A stretch of 51,627 bases of DNA from Chloroflexota bacterium (GTDB lineage: Bacteria > Chloroflexota > Chloroflexia > Thermomicrobiales > UBA6265). Positions within the stretch are counted from its first letter, which is position 1. Each line of letters starts with the position of its first letter. The position numbers and the translations under genes are program-made. A model generated the notes under the pieces. It searched no databases, was not told the DNA's origin, and was given only the letters and a program-made list of their open reading frames with translations. Of the stretch, positions 32,503 to 41,042 are shown piece after piece. The stretch is taken from contig JAEWEG010000038.1 of the NCBI GenBank assembly GCA_023389575.1, positions 1-51,627 of the forward strand. Direction: 5' to 3'.

Positions 32503-34692
32503 TTGGCAGGAGAGATTCAGCAGAACGAGCCACAGCTTCCGGCTCGCCGCGTCAAGACGCCCACCTACCTGCAGATGGAGGCGGTGGAGTGTGGGGCGGC
32601 GGCGCTGGGCGGCGTGCTGGCCTACCACGGCCGGTGGGTCGCCCCCGAGCAGCTCCGGGAGGACTGCGGCATCTCGCGCGATGGCAGCAAGGCCGTCAAC
32701 CTGATCGATGCCGGGAAAGGCTACGGCCTGGACGCGAAGGGATTCCGGAAGGACATCGCGGGCCTGGGCGAGTTGCCGCTGCCGTTCATCGTGTTCTGGA
32801 ACTTCAATCACTTCCTGGTTGTGGAGGGGTTCGGGCCGGACACCGTGTACCTGATGGACCCGGGGTCGGGACAGCGCACGGTGACGATGGACGAGTTCAG
32901 CCGCTCCTACACCGGTATCGCGCTGACCTTCGAGCCGGGAGCGGAGTTCCAGAAGGGCGGGCAGCCGCCCAGCCTGGTCCGCTCGCTGCGCTCGCGGCTT
33001 GAAGGGTCGGAAAAGGGCGTCCTGTTCGCGATCCTGATCGGCGCGCTCCTGGTGGTGCCAACGCTGGCCGTGCCGACCGTTACCCAGGTGTTCGTCGACC
33101 AGGTGCTGGTTCGTCACCTGGTCAACAAGGTGCCGCCGCTCCTGCTCATCCTGGGGTTCGCGGTGGTCGCGATTGGCCTGCTCACGTGGTGGCAGCAGCG
33201 AATCCTGTTCCGGGTCTGGCAGCGGCTGGCGCTGACATCGTCCACGGAATTCTTCTGGCATGTGCTGCATCTTCCGGTGCAGTTTTTCAACCTGCGGTTC
33301 GCGGGGGATATCGCGGGGCGCGTGGCTCTCAACGAGCAGGTGGCGCAACTCCTGGCCGGAAGCCTGGCGACCAATGCCGTGAACGCGCTGGTGATCGTGC
33401 TCTACGCGGTCATCATGATCCAGTACGACATCGTGCTGACGGTGATTGGCGTGGCGATGGCGTTGCTGAACGTGGTGGCCCTGCGGTGGGTGTCTGGCAG
33501 GCGCCAGTCGGGCAACCGCCTGCTCCAGCAGCAGGAATCGCGCGTGATCGCGACCTCGCTCAGTGGCCTGCAGATGATCGAGACGCTGAAGGCGAGCGGC
33601 ACGGAACCCGATTTCTTCGCGCGGTGGTCCGGGTACCAGATGCGGGCCAGCAACACCCGGCAGCGGCTTGGCCTGTACAACCAGTTCCTCATCGCCCTGC
33701 CGCCGCTCATCGCCTCGCTCACCACGGTGGTGGTGCTCGGCGTGGGTGGGCTGCGCGTGATCGAAGGGGCACTGACCATCGGCACGCTGATGGCCTTCCA
33801 GGCACTGATGTCCACGTTCAGCCAGCCGATCAACAGCCTGGTCGGCTTCGGCGGCAGCATCCAGGCGGCCGATGGTCAGCTTCGCCAGCTCGACGACGTG
33901 CTGAACTACAAGCGCGACCCCGCCATCGACCAGCATCCGCCGCTGGACGATTCGTGGCTGGACCAGGCGCGGCTGGAAGGCTATCTCGAACTCCGCAACG
34001 TCACCTTTGGCTATTCCAAGCTGGACCCGCCGATCATCAAGGACTTCTCGCTGCACGTCCGGCCCGGACAGCGCGTGGCGCTCGTTGGCGGATCGGGCAG
34101 CGGCAAGTCGACCATCGCCAAGCTGGTGACCGGCCTGTACGAGCCGTGGAGCGGGGACATCCTGTTCGATGGCAAGCCGCACACCGCGTACCCCCGGGCG
34201 GTGATGGGCAATTCGCTCGCTGCGGTGGATCAGGACATCTTCCTCTTCTCGGGCACGATTCGGGAGAACCTGACCTTGTGGGACGCCAATATTCCCGAGC
34301 CGGATGTGCTTGTCGCGGCTCGCGATGCCCGGATTCACGATGTCGCCTCGGGGCGCAAGGGCGGCTATGACAGCCAGATCGAGGAAGGTGGCCGCAACTT
34401 TAGCGGCGGCCAGCGCCAGCGGCTCGAAATCGCCCGGGCGCTGGTTCGCGAGCCATCGATCATCGTGCTGGACGAGGCGACCAGCGCGCTGGACCCGGTT
34501 ACCGAGAAGGAAATCGACGAAAGCCTGCGGCGGCGCGGCTGCACCTGCGTCATCGTTGCCCACCGCCTCAGCACGATTCGCGATTGCGACGAAATCATCG
34601 TGCTCGACCGGGGCAAGGTGGCGCAGCGCGGAACGCACGACGAACTGAAGGCGGTCGAGGGACTGTACGCGACCCTGATCGCGGCCGAATGA
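32503..34692 (+). CDS. NHLP-family export ABC transporter with C39 leader peptidase
   Basis: A 729-residue fusion of peptidase, permease and ATPase. The C39 peptidase has Cys30 (MEAVECGAAALGG), His103 (NFNHFLVVEGF) and Asp119 (LMDPGSG), so it should cut the precursors after GG while exporting them. Membrane helices follow at about residues 165-430. The ATPase shows Walker A GGSGSGKST, signature FSGGQRQRLEIARAL and Walker B IIVLDEATSALD. The start is a TTG at 32503, supported by GAGGAG 6 bases upstream. It is co-directional with the secretion protein and the second ABC gene. Confidence 0.92.
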   Translation: MAGEIQQNEPQLPARRVKTPTYLQMEAVECGAAALGGVLAYHGRWVAPEQLREDCGISRDGSKAVNLIDAGKGYGLDAKGFRKDIAGLGELPLPFIVFWNFNHFLVVEGFGPDTVYLMDPGSGQRTVTMDEFSRSYTGIALTFEPGAEFQKGGQPPSLVRSLRSRLEGSEKGVLFAILIGALLVVPTLAVPTVTQVFVDQVLVRHLVNKVPPLLLILGFAVVAIGLLTWWQQRILFRVWQRLALTSSTEFFWHVLHLPVQFFNLRFAGDIAGRVALNEQVAQLLAGSLATNAVNALVIVLYAVIMIQYDIVLTVIGVAMALLNVVALRWVSGRRQSGNRLLQQQESRVIATSLSGLQMIETLKASGTEPDFFARWSGYQMRASNTRQRLGLYNQFLIALPPLIASLTTVVVLGVGGLRVIEGALTIGTLMAFQALMSTFSQPINSLVGFGGSIQAADGQLRQLDDVLNYKRDPAIDQHPPLDDSWLDQARLEGYLELRNVTFGYSKLDPPIIKDFSLHVRPGQRVALVGGSGSGKSTIAKLVTGLYEPWSGDILFDGKPHTAYPRAVMGNSLAAVDQDIFLFSGTIRENLTLWDANIPEPDVLVAARDARIHDVASGRKGGYDSQIEEGGRNFSGGQRQRLEIARALVREPSIIVLDEATSALDPVTEKEIDESLRRRGCTCVIVAHRLSTIRDCDEIIVLDRGKVAQRGTHDELKAVEGLYATLIAAE

Positions 34693-34735
34693 CGTGGGCC
34701 TGGATGACCGACTCAGCCAGGAAGCGGGAGACTCG

Positions 34736-37705
34736 ATGACGATGACACCTCCACCCGGAGACGATACGGCTCAGGACGCCAAGGGAGACGCGCCCACCGG
34801 CGTCGCCACCGCGGGTCTTGGCGATGCCGCCCTGATCACGCGGTTCCAGGAGCAGGGCGCCTCGTCCGGCGCGAGTGGCAACCAGCCGCTCCTGCTGGAC
34901 GATCCGGAGCGCGTCTGGCTCGTGACGGGAGCCGGATTGCAGGTATTCGTGGCGCCGGTTCGCGATGGCGCGGTGAGTGGCGCGCGATCCTCGTTGCGGG
35001 GCGTGCCACCGGGCTCCGTGTTGTTTGGCCTCGCCCCGGTGGAGATCGATGGGCAGGCCTGGGCCCTGATGGGGGTTGGCCTGCCGGAAACTCGCGTGGT
35101 GTCGCTGCCCCGCGAGATGCTGGAGGAACCAGCCCTGGCCCCGGCGGCGCAATGGAGCGCCAGCCGATGGCTGCGGGTGATGGAGCGCAGTATCCGGCCC
35201 GGTCCGGGCCCGCGTGCCGCGGCCACGCTAAAGCCCGGGGAAGAGCTGGCGCTCGTTTCCGGCGAATCGGCCATGACCTATGACACGCCGGTGTGGGTGG
35301 AGGTGCGTGAGGGCGCCGTCCAGCTCTATGGGCTGGACGGCAGGACGTTCGATGCCGCGAGCGGTCCGGTACCGCTGGCGGAGAACACGTGGGTGGTCGC
35401 GCCCGAGGCGGCGATCGTGGCGGTGCTCCAGGACGCGCCGGAAGGCGGCGCGGCGCGGGCCGTTCCCGTGGTTGGCGGGCTGGTGATTCGGGCCCGGGTC
35501 GAGGCGGCGGCGATCGAGCGGCGGCGCAACAAGGAGCGCCTGCTCCAGGAGGTCTCCTCCGACGACCTGGCGACGGACAGGGCGATCCGGGGCATTCTCG
35601 GCGTGTTCGACCCCAAGATGGCGCCGGTGGTGCTTGCGCCGTCCGATACCAGCGATCCGCTGCTGGCGGCCTGCCGGATGGTGGGGCTCGCCGCCGGCAT
35701 CCAGGTCTCCGCCCCGCCTCCCCAGGAGGGCGTCGCCTCCGACCCCCTGCGGGCGATTGCCCGGGCCTCCAGGATGCGCACACGCCAGGTGATGCTCGAC
35801 GGCCAGTGGTGGAAGGACGACGCCGGTCCCCTGCTGGGATACCTCGCGGATGGTGAGGTTCCCGTGGCGCTCTTGCCCCGGGAAAGGGGCGGCTACAACG
35901 TCGTCGATGGCCTGTCCGGCCAGCAAACCGCGGTCGACGCGGCGGTATCGAGGACGCTCCAGCCCTTCGCCCAGATGTTCTACCGGCCGTTCCCGGACAA
36001 GGCGATGGACGCGGTCTCCCTGTTCAAGTTCGGATTCCGGGGCACGGCCCGCGACCTGTGGGCGATTGTCGTACTCGGGATGCTCGGCGGACTTCTCGGC
36101 ATCGCGACGCCGGTCGCGACTGGTCTGCTGATCGACGACATCATTCCGGAGGCCGACCGCGGGCAGTTGCTGCAACTCTCGCTCGCCCTGATGGCCAGCG
36201 CCATCGCGGTCGCGGCCTTCACCATCACCCGCAACATCGCCATGATGCGGGTGGAAGGCAAGACGGACTCCTCGGTGCAGGCGGCGGTGTGGGACAGGCT
36301 GCTGGGGCTGCCGGTGCCGTTTTTCCGCGACTACACGGCCGGTGATCTCGGAACCCGCGCGCTGGGGATCGACCGCATCCGGCAGGCGCTCTCCGATGTG
36401 ACGACCACGGCGCTGCTGGCGTTCATTTTCTCCGCGCCCAGTTTCGCCCTGCAGGTCTTCATTTCGCTCCCGCTCGCGATGGTTTCGCTGGCGTTGCTCT
36501 CGGTGATGCTGGGGCTGACCTGGATCGCGACCCGGCGGCAGCTGGCGATCCAGCATGGCCTGCTCGAAACGGGCGGGTATCTCTCCGGTCTGGTGCTGCA
36601 ACTGCTGAACGGTATTCCCAAGCTGCGGATCGCGGGCGCCGAGCGCCGGGCGTTCTCGGTCTGGGCTCACTCGTACGGCAAGCAGAGCACGCTCTCGCGC
36701 GAGAACCAGGCGATCCAGATCCAGCTCTCGGTGTTGTTCGCGGCGTTCCCGCCGATCGCGACGCTGGTGATGTTTGGGTTCTACGTGGAGTACCAGTGGG
36801 CCACGGTTTCGACCGGCTCGTTCCTCTCGTTCAACGCGGCCTTCGGCCAGATCGTGGGCGCGGCGATTGGGATGGCGACCGCCATTGGCGCGATGACCTC
36901 GATCGTGCCGACCTTCGAACGGGCGAAGCCGATCCTGGCCGCCCTGCCGGAAACGGGCGACGCCAAGGCCGATCCGGGCGTGCTGCGCGGCGACATCGAG
37001 ATGAGTGGGGTCACTTTCGCGTACAACGAGGGTGACCCGCCGACCATCGAGGATGTTTCGTTCCGAATTCGCCAGGGTGAGTTCGTGGCCTTCGTCGGGC
37101 CGTCTGGCGCGGGCAAGTCGACGCTGCTGCGGCTGCTGATCGGCTTCGATAGCCCGGATAGTGGCTCGGTGCTGTTCGATGGCCAGAACCTGGAGAAGAT
37201 CGACGTGCAGGCCGTGCGCCGCCAGATGGGGGTGGTGCTGCAGAACGGCACGGTGATGCCGGGCGAACTGGGCCAGAACATTATCGGCACCACCAACCTG
37301 ACGCTGGACGATGCCTGGGAGGCGGCCCGGATGGCCGGCCTGGACGCCGACATCAAGGCGATGCCGATGGGCATGCACACCTATGTCATGGAGGGGGGCA
37401 CCACGCTCTCGGGCGGGCAGCGTCAACGGCTGATGATCGCCCGGGCGATCGTGACCCGGCCCAGGATCCTGGTGTTCGACGAGGCGACGAGCGCGCTGGA
37501 CAACAGGACGCAGGAGATCGTGCGGGAGAGCCTGGAACAACTGAACTCGACCCGGATCGTGATCGCCCACCGGCTGAGCACGATCGCCAAGGCGGACATG
37601 ATCCACGTGCTGGTGGCCGGGCGGATCGTGCAGAGCGGCACCTACGACGAATTGATGCAGCACGACGGCCCGTTCATGCAGATGGCCCGCCGGCAGCTCG
37701 TGTAG
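34736..37705 (+). CDS. NHLP-family export ABC transporter, second permease/ATPase subunit
   Basis: A 989-residue ABC protein without a C39 peptidase. About 430 N-terminal residues are soluble and contain a cyclic-nucleotide/cupin-like beta region typical of this subunit. Membrane helices begin near residue 443 (VLGMLGGLLGIATPVATGLL). The ATPase near the C-terminus has Walker A GPSGAGKSTLL, signature LSGGQRQRLMIARAI and Walker B ILVFDEATSALD. It probably pairs with the peptidase-bearing ABC protein. The ATG at 34736 has GGGAG 5 bases upstream; a GTG at 34694 would add 14 residues. It is the last gene of the RiPP operon, and two hairpins follow. Confidence 0.9.
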   Translation: MTMTPPPGDDTAQDAKGDAPTGVATAGLGDAALITRFQEQGASSGASGNQPLLLDDPERVWLVTGAGLQVFVAPVRDGAVSGARSSLRGVPPGSVLFGLAPVEIDGQAWALMGVGLPETRVVSLPREMLEEPALAPAAQWSASRWLRVMERSIRPGPGPRAAATLKPGEELALVSGESAMTYDTPVWVEVREGAVQLYGLDGRTFDAASGPVPLAENTWVVAPEAAIVAVLQDAPEGGAARAVPVVGGLVIRARVEAAAIERRRNKERLLQEVSSDDLATDRAIRGILGVFDPKMAPVVLAPSDTSDPLLAACRMVGLAAGIQVSAPPPQEGVASDPLRAIARASRMRTRQVMLDGQWWKDDAGPLLGYLADGEVPVALLPRERGGYNVVDGLSGQQTAVDAAVSRTLQPFAQMFYRPFPDKAMDAVSLFKFGFRGTARDLWAIVVLGMLGGLLGIATPVATGLLIDDIIPEADRGQLLQLSLALMASAIAVAAFTITRNIAMMRVEGKTDSSVQAAVWDRLLGLPVPFFRDYTAGDLGTRALGIDRIRQALSDVTTTALLAFIFSAPSFALQVFISLPLAMVSLALLSVMLGLTWIATRRQLAIQHGLLETGGYLSGLVLQLLNGIPKLRIAGAERRAFSVWAHSYGKQSTLSRENQAIQIQLSVLFAAFPPIATLVMFGFYVEYQWATVSTGSFLSFNAAFGQIVGAAIGMATAIGAMTSIVPTFERAKPILAALPETGDAKADPGVLRGDIEMSGVTFAYNEGDPPTIEDVSFRIRQGEFVAFVGPSGAGKSTLLRLLIGFDSPDSGSVLFDGQNLEKIDVQAVRRQMGVVLQNGTVMPGELGQNIIGTTNLTLDDAWEAARMAGLDADIKAMPMGMHTYVMEGGTTLSGGQRQRLMIARAIVTRPRILVFDEATSALDNRTQEIVRESLEQLNSTRIVIAHRLSTIAKADMIHVLVAGRIVQSGTYDELMQHDGPFMQMARRQLV

Positions 37706-37728
37706 CTTGTGGCGCGGCCCAGCGCGAG

Positions 37729-37772
37729 CCTGGTACCCGCGTTCACGGGCCAGGTGGCCGCGGAAACGCGGC
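37729..37772 (+). terminator. Double hairpin at the end of the RiPP operon
   Basis: CCTGG-TA-CCCG (37729-37739) pairs with CGGG-CCAGG (37746-37754). It is followed at once by GCCGCG-GAAA-CGCGGC (37757-37772), a GNRA-capped stem. No U-tract follows. Position and strength suggest the transcript end of the RiPP operon. Confidence 0.45.
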
Positions 37773-37936
37773 TGGATGCTTCAAATGGGCGAAATGTCTC
37801 TATAGTGGGGGCGTGATGCCGGTGTGGCGCTATTGCCACTCCGCTGGAGAGAGCCGCGACCTGATCGTCGCTCTCAAGGTGGCGTCGCCTGGCACGGGCG
37901 GGGCTACCGCTAACCTACCTGAAAGGACGTACTGGG

Positions 37937-38368
37937 ATGAGTCATGGTCCAGTCGATCTCCTCGTCGTGAAGTTCCCAGACAACACCTTCACCGGCGAGA
38001 TCACGGAGGAACTGAAGAACCTCGTCGACGCTGGCACGGTGAAGATCCTCGACCTGATTTTCGTGCGGAAGAGCGCCGAGGGTACGGTCGAAGCGGTTGA
38101 GCTGAGCGATCTCGACGACGTGGTGGGCACCACGTTCGATGCGTTCGTGGGAGACATCCAGGCGTTCTTCTCCGAGGAAGATGTCCGGGCGCTTGGCGAT
38201 GGCATGGAGCCGAACAGTTCGGCCGCCCTGGTGGTGTACGAGAACACCTGGGCGAACCGGTTCGCCCAGGCGGTGCGCAACGCCAACGGCGAGGTGCTCA
38301 TCGCCGAGCGCATACCTCGCGCGGTGATCGAGACCCTTGAGGAACACGACGCGGCCGCAACGCGGTAG
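37937..38368 (+). CDS. DUF6325-like protein
   Basis: A 143-residue soluble alpha/beta protein that looks like the DUF6325 group (related to DUF1269 proteins): VDLLVVKFPDN at the start, ELKNLVDAGTVKILDLIFVRK, then a helical acidic middle and SAALVVYENTWANRFAQAVRNANG. Function unknown; members are often encoded next to a SHOCT protein, as here. AAAGGA lies upstream of the ATG. A TATAGT at 37801-37806 may be part of its promoter, leaving a leader of about 125 bases. The stop is 54 bases before the SHOCT gene. Confidence 0.75.
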   Translation: MSHGPVDLLVVKFPDNTFTGEITEELKNLVDAGTVKILDLIFVRKSAEGTVEAVELSDLDDVVGTTFDAFVGDIQAFFSEEDVRALGDGMEPNSSAALVVYENTWANRFAQAVRNANGEVLIAERIPRAVIETLEEHDAAATR

Positions 38369-38422
38369 GCCCACCAGTTTTCATCGGCACGGAGCGAGCT
38401 CGCCCGGGAAAGGATGTTCATC

Positions 38423-38794
38423 ATGATGCGTCGCCGACCAGTTGTCGTACGACAGGGACCAGGACTCGTGGGGACGATGGCGCGGACGGCGGTTGTCGCC
38501 GGAACCGCCTCCGCCACCGCTGGCGCGGTATCCCGCCGTCAACAGGGGAAGGCCCAGGCTCAGGCGCAAGCCCAGGCCGCGGATCTCCAGGCCCAGCAGG
38601 ACCTGGCCACCATGCAGCAGCAGATGGCAGACCTGCAGGCGCAACAGGCGGCGGCGTCGATCCCGCCACCAGTCGCCGCCCCGGCGGCCAACCCCATGAT
38701 GGAGAAACTCCAGCAACTGGGGCAGATGAAGCAGCAGGGGCTGTTGACCGACGAGGAGTTCACCGCCGCCAAGGCCCGGATTCTCGCCGGATAA
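38423..38794 (+). CDS. SHOCT-domain protein
   Basis: A 123-residue protein. An Arg-rich N-terminus (MRRRPVVVRQG) leads into a short Ala/Gly hydrophobic segment, a Gln/Ala-rich stretch likely to form a coiled coil (about residues 45-80), a Pro/Ala linker, and a C-terminal SHOCT motif, EKLQQLGQMKQQGLLTDEEF with AKARILAG. SHOCT motifs are thought to mediate oligomerisation or membrane association. The ATG at 38423 has AAAGGA 8 bases upstream; ATGs at 38414 and 38426 are alternatives. It probably forms an operon with the DUF6325-like gene. Confidence 0.78.
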   Translation: MMRRRPVVVRQGPGLVGTMARTAVVAGTASATAGAVSRRQQGKAQAQAQAQAADLQAQQDLATMQQQMADLQAQQAAASIPPPVAAPAANPMMEKLQQLGQMKQQGLLTDEEFTAAKARILAG

Positions 38795-38825
38795 CGATCC
38801 GGTCCAGGTCAAGATCGCGGTGTCC

Positions 38826-38847
38826 GGGGGCTCATCATTGAGCCCCC
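38826..38847 (+). terminator. Rho-independent-like terminator after the SHOCT gene
   Basis: GGGGGCTCA (38826-38834), loop TCAT, then TGAGCCCCC (38839-38847): a perfect 9-bp stem 31 bases after the stop, followed by GTTGCCGGGTTTT. Ends the DUF6325/SHOCT unit. Confidence 0.65.
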
Positions 38848-38972
38848 GTTGCCGGGTTTTCGCGCCGGATGGCGCGTGGCTGGAAGCCTGGGTGGCGCTC
38901 GGGCGCGGCGAGGCTCCAGTCGGCCGGTGTACGATGCCACCTGGCAAGATTCGTTCACGGAAGGGACCCAGC

Positions 38973-39368
38973 ATGACCAGCGGCAACTCTGAGCGCCAGA
39001 CCTACATCCCCGGTGTATGCAATATCGGGCCGGAGGAGCGCAGGCTACGGCGAATATCCGGCATCGTCTCCGCCATCGCGACGCTTGTCCTGATGGTTGT
39101 GCTGCTCGTCACCCACGCTTCCCGCCCCTGGCGATTGCTGCTGTTTATTCCGGCCTTCGGAGCAGCGTCGGGATTCCTGCAGGACGCCCTCCACTTCTGC
39201 GCGGGATTCGGCATGCGGGGCGTGTTCAATGTCCTCAACGCGGCGGGTGAGACCGAGGACGTGACCACCGCCGAGTTCCAGCGCCAGGATCGTGTGAAGG
39301 CGCTCCAGATCACCGGGTTGTCGGCTGTCGCCGGGGCGCTGGTCACCGCCATCGCGCTGATGGTGTAA
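38973..39368 (+). CDS. Small membrane protein of unknown function
   Basis: A 131-residue protein. After a soluble N-terminus with YIPGVCNIGPEERRLRR come three hydrophobic segments (about residues 30-48, 53-70 and 112-130). Between the last two lies FCAGFGMRGVFNVLNAAGETEDVTTAEF, shown here as a conserved-looking loop. The two Cys residues (in PGVCNIG and FCAGFG) could bind a ligand, but no known motif is recognised. AAGGGA lies 6 bases before the ATG. It ends at a perfect hairpin shared with the convergent capsid gene. Confidence 0.7.
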   Translation: MTSGNSERQTYIPGVCNIGPEERRLRRISGIVSAIATLVLMVVLLVTHASRPWRLLLFIPAFGAASGFLQDALHFCAGFGMRGVFNVLNAAGETEDVTTAEFQRQDRVKALQITGLSAVAGALVTAIALMV

Positions 39369-39383
39369 CGGACTCACAAACGC

Positions 39384-39423
39384 GCGAAAGGCTCCATCCC
39401 GAACCCGGGATGGAGCCTTTCGC
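39384..39423. terminator. Perfect 18-bp bidirectional terminator
   Basis: GCGAAAGGCTCCATCCCG (39384-39401), loop AACC, then CGGGATGGAGCCTTTCGC (39406-39423). The core stem is flanked by AAA/TTT on both sides, so it can work in either direction between the convergent small membrane gene and the capsid gene. Confidence 0.8.
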
Positions 39424-39457
39424 ATGGATGGGACGTGGATTTCCGGGGCGACGTGGG

Positions 39458-40348
39458 TCAGGCGGTGATGCCCTGGAGCCGGGCCAGGCCAAGTTCGGAC
39501 ATGAGGGCGAGCCCGGCGTACCACTTGATGCGGTGCCTGGTGGCGTCCTTCGTCTCCAGTTCGCCAACGGACTCGACGCTGATGCCGCCGTGCTGGAGGC
39601 CCATCAGGCCGGTGGACATGCCGAGCTTCATGGCGTAGATGCTCGATGTGCTGCCGGTGGTGGTGCCCTGGGTCTCGGTGTCGGGCATGAAATCGTCGAC
39701 GACAAGTGGAATCCCGTCGTACGTCTCGACCTGCTGGCCGAACTCGCTCAGATGGGTTTCCATGCTGATGCCGTCGGCCCGTCGGAGGCTCTTCAGTTTC
39801 CGCCGGGAGCGGCGGGACATGACCAGCAGGTCGGGCTTGCCGGGCTTGACCAGGTCGATCAGCTCGTCGAGCTTGTCGAAGGTGAGGGCGGCGCCGTTGG
39901 TTCCCATGGAGATGGTCTGGCCGGTGGCGCAGAGTTCGCGAATGCCGTCGAAGGCGTTGGCGTCGGTTCCGGTGTCGCCGGTGACGAACGTTTCCGCGAA
40001 CTTGTGGGCGACCGCCTTGGCCCGGAGGGCGATGACCTCGGCCTCGAGGTCGTTGGTATCGGCGTAGGTGGCCTGCAGGAAGTTATCGACGTCGGCGTCG
40101 GTGCCGAGCACGGACAGGTAGGCGATATGCGGGGTGAAGGTGGGCGTCGCCTCGGTCCAGGTGCCGCCCGGGGCGTGGAAGGCGGCGGCGGGCATGGTGG
40201 CCTCGCGGGCGTAGCGAACGGCGGTGCCGGTGACCTCCATGAAGGGCAGGTACTGGAGGACGGGCGCTTCCTTGACGATGGTTTCGATGACGCCGCGGAT
40301 GAGGATATCGTTTGAGAGCCGGCCAGCTTCGGTGAGAGAGAGTGCCAT
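39458..40348 (-). CDS. HK97-fold phage-type major capsid protein
   Basis: A 296-residue protein that looks like a tailed-phage major capsid protein. Typical parts are an N-arm with ETIVKEAPVLQYLPFMEVTG, an E-loop-like AATMPAAAFHAPGG-type segment (here REATMPAAAFHAPGGTWTE), a spine helix (ADTNDLEAEVIALRAKAVAHKF) and a P-domain with LLVMSRRSRRKL. It would self-assemble into a shell. AGGAG lies 9 bases before the ATG. The only phage-like neighbour is the small gene just upstream; no terminase, portal, protease or tail genes are nearby. Alternatives are a decayed prophage remnant or a domesticated encapsulin-like compartment. Confidence 0.75.
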   Translation of the reverse strand: MALSLTEAGRLSNDILIRGVIETIVKEAPVLQYLPFMEVTGTAVRYAREATMPAAAFHAPGGTWTEATPTFTPHIAYLSVLGTDADVDNFLQATYADTNDLEAEVIALRAKAVAHKFAETFVTGDTGTDANAFDGIRELCATGQTISMGTNGAALTFDKLDELIDLVKPGKPDLLVMSRRSRRKLKSLRRADGISMETHLSEFGQQVETYDGIPLVVDDFMPDTETQGTTTGSTSSIYAMKLGMSTGLMGLQHGGISVESVGELETKDATRHRIKWYAGLALMSELGLARLQGITA

Positions 40349-40378
40349 GGGTGAATGCTCCTGTGGGGGTGGCGATGG

Positions 40379-40732
40379 TTAACGGGACTGGCGAAGGCGT
40401 TCACCAATGCCGCGCCTCAGCTTCTCCGCGGTCGGAATCCGTTCGATGTCGATCGGCGCGGGGAGCGTCGCCCCGGCTGGGACCGGCTCTGGCGCGTCCA
40501 CGGAGGGCCGCTCGAAACGCGTCGCCAGGTTGGTGTAGGCCGCCGAGGCCGGCTCGATGCTGGCCAGCAGGTCGTCGAGCGTTTCGCCGCGCACCAGTTC
40601 TGGAACGACGTTGGGGTGGGCGCGAAGCACCAGTTCGCGCACGGCGTCGATGTGGGGCGCGACGGTGTGTTCCGGAGCTGGTTCGGGTGTTCCGGATTCG
40701 GCGAGGTTGTCGGAGTCGATGGGGTTGGTCAT
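40379..40732 (-). CDS. Small acidic/proline-rich protein upstream of the capsid gene
   Basis: A 117-residue protein, 30 bases upstream of the capsid gene on the same strand and surely co-transcribed. It has a disordered, acidic N-terminus (SDNLAESGTPEPAPEH), a helical middle (DAVRELVLRAHPNVVPELVRGETLDDLLASIE, given in part) and a basic C-terminus (EKLRRGIGERLRQSR). A gene of this size in front of a capsid gene is often a scaffold or head-assembly protein; it could equally be a cargo or targeting protein if the shell is domesticated. AGGAGG lies 9 bases before the ATG. No family is recognised with certainty. Confidence 0.6.
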   Translation of the reverse strand: MTNPIDSDNLAESGTPEPAPEHTVAPHIDAVRELVLRAHPNVVPELVRGETLDDLLASIEPASAAYTNLATRFERPSVDAPEPVPAGATLPAPIDIERIPTAEKLRRGIGERLRQSR

Positions 40733-41042
40733 GGCGAAGCGCCTCCTGGGGCAATGCGGTAAACCGCTGGATGAACCTGCCGGATCAGATTTCCGGCTGC
40801 CCAGTGAACGCAACGAACGTGGAAAAACCCGCCACCCCGGCGAACATTGCCTTCCGGGGCCCATTCGAGTCACCTTTTCCGGCGATCTGTTCCGATTCCT
40901 CGCAACCTCCGGTAAGCTGTGTGCAAGCTTTGAAACCTGCCCGTGTCACCCGCGAGCGCACGCCGCGCGCCAGGCGTTTTCAGCGCCTGTCCCGGCGTGG
41001 GGACCGTGAGGGGCGCGGCGGGTGCAACCCAGGAGACCGAGG
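40733..41042. other. Divergent intergenic region, no feature resolved
   Basis: Between the divergent capsid-partner and TPR-like genes there are 310 bases without a credible reading frame. A possible TAAGCT at 40913-40918 lacks a good -35. No strong repeat, hairpin or RNA gene was seen. Confidence 0.5.

Noticed and set aside
35228..37663. Minus-strand open frame of 811 codons opposite the second NHLP ABC gene
   Set aside because: Antisense shadow; the plus strand has full ABC motifs.
39458..40732. Intact prophage
   Set aside because: Only a capsid-like gene and one small partner are present; there is no integrase, terminase, portal, tail or lysis gene in the flanks.
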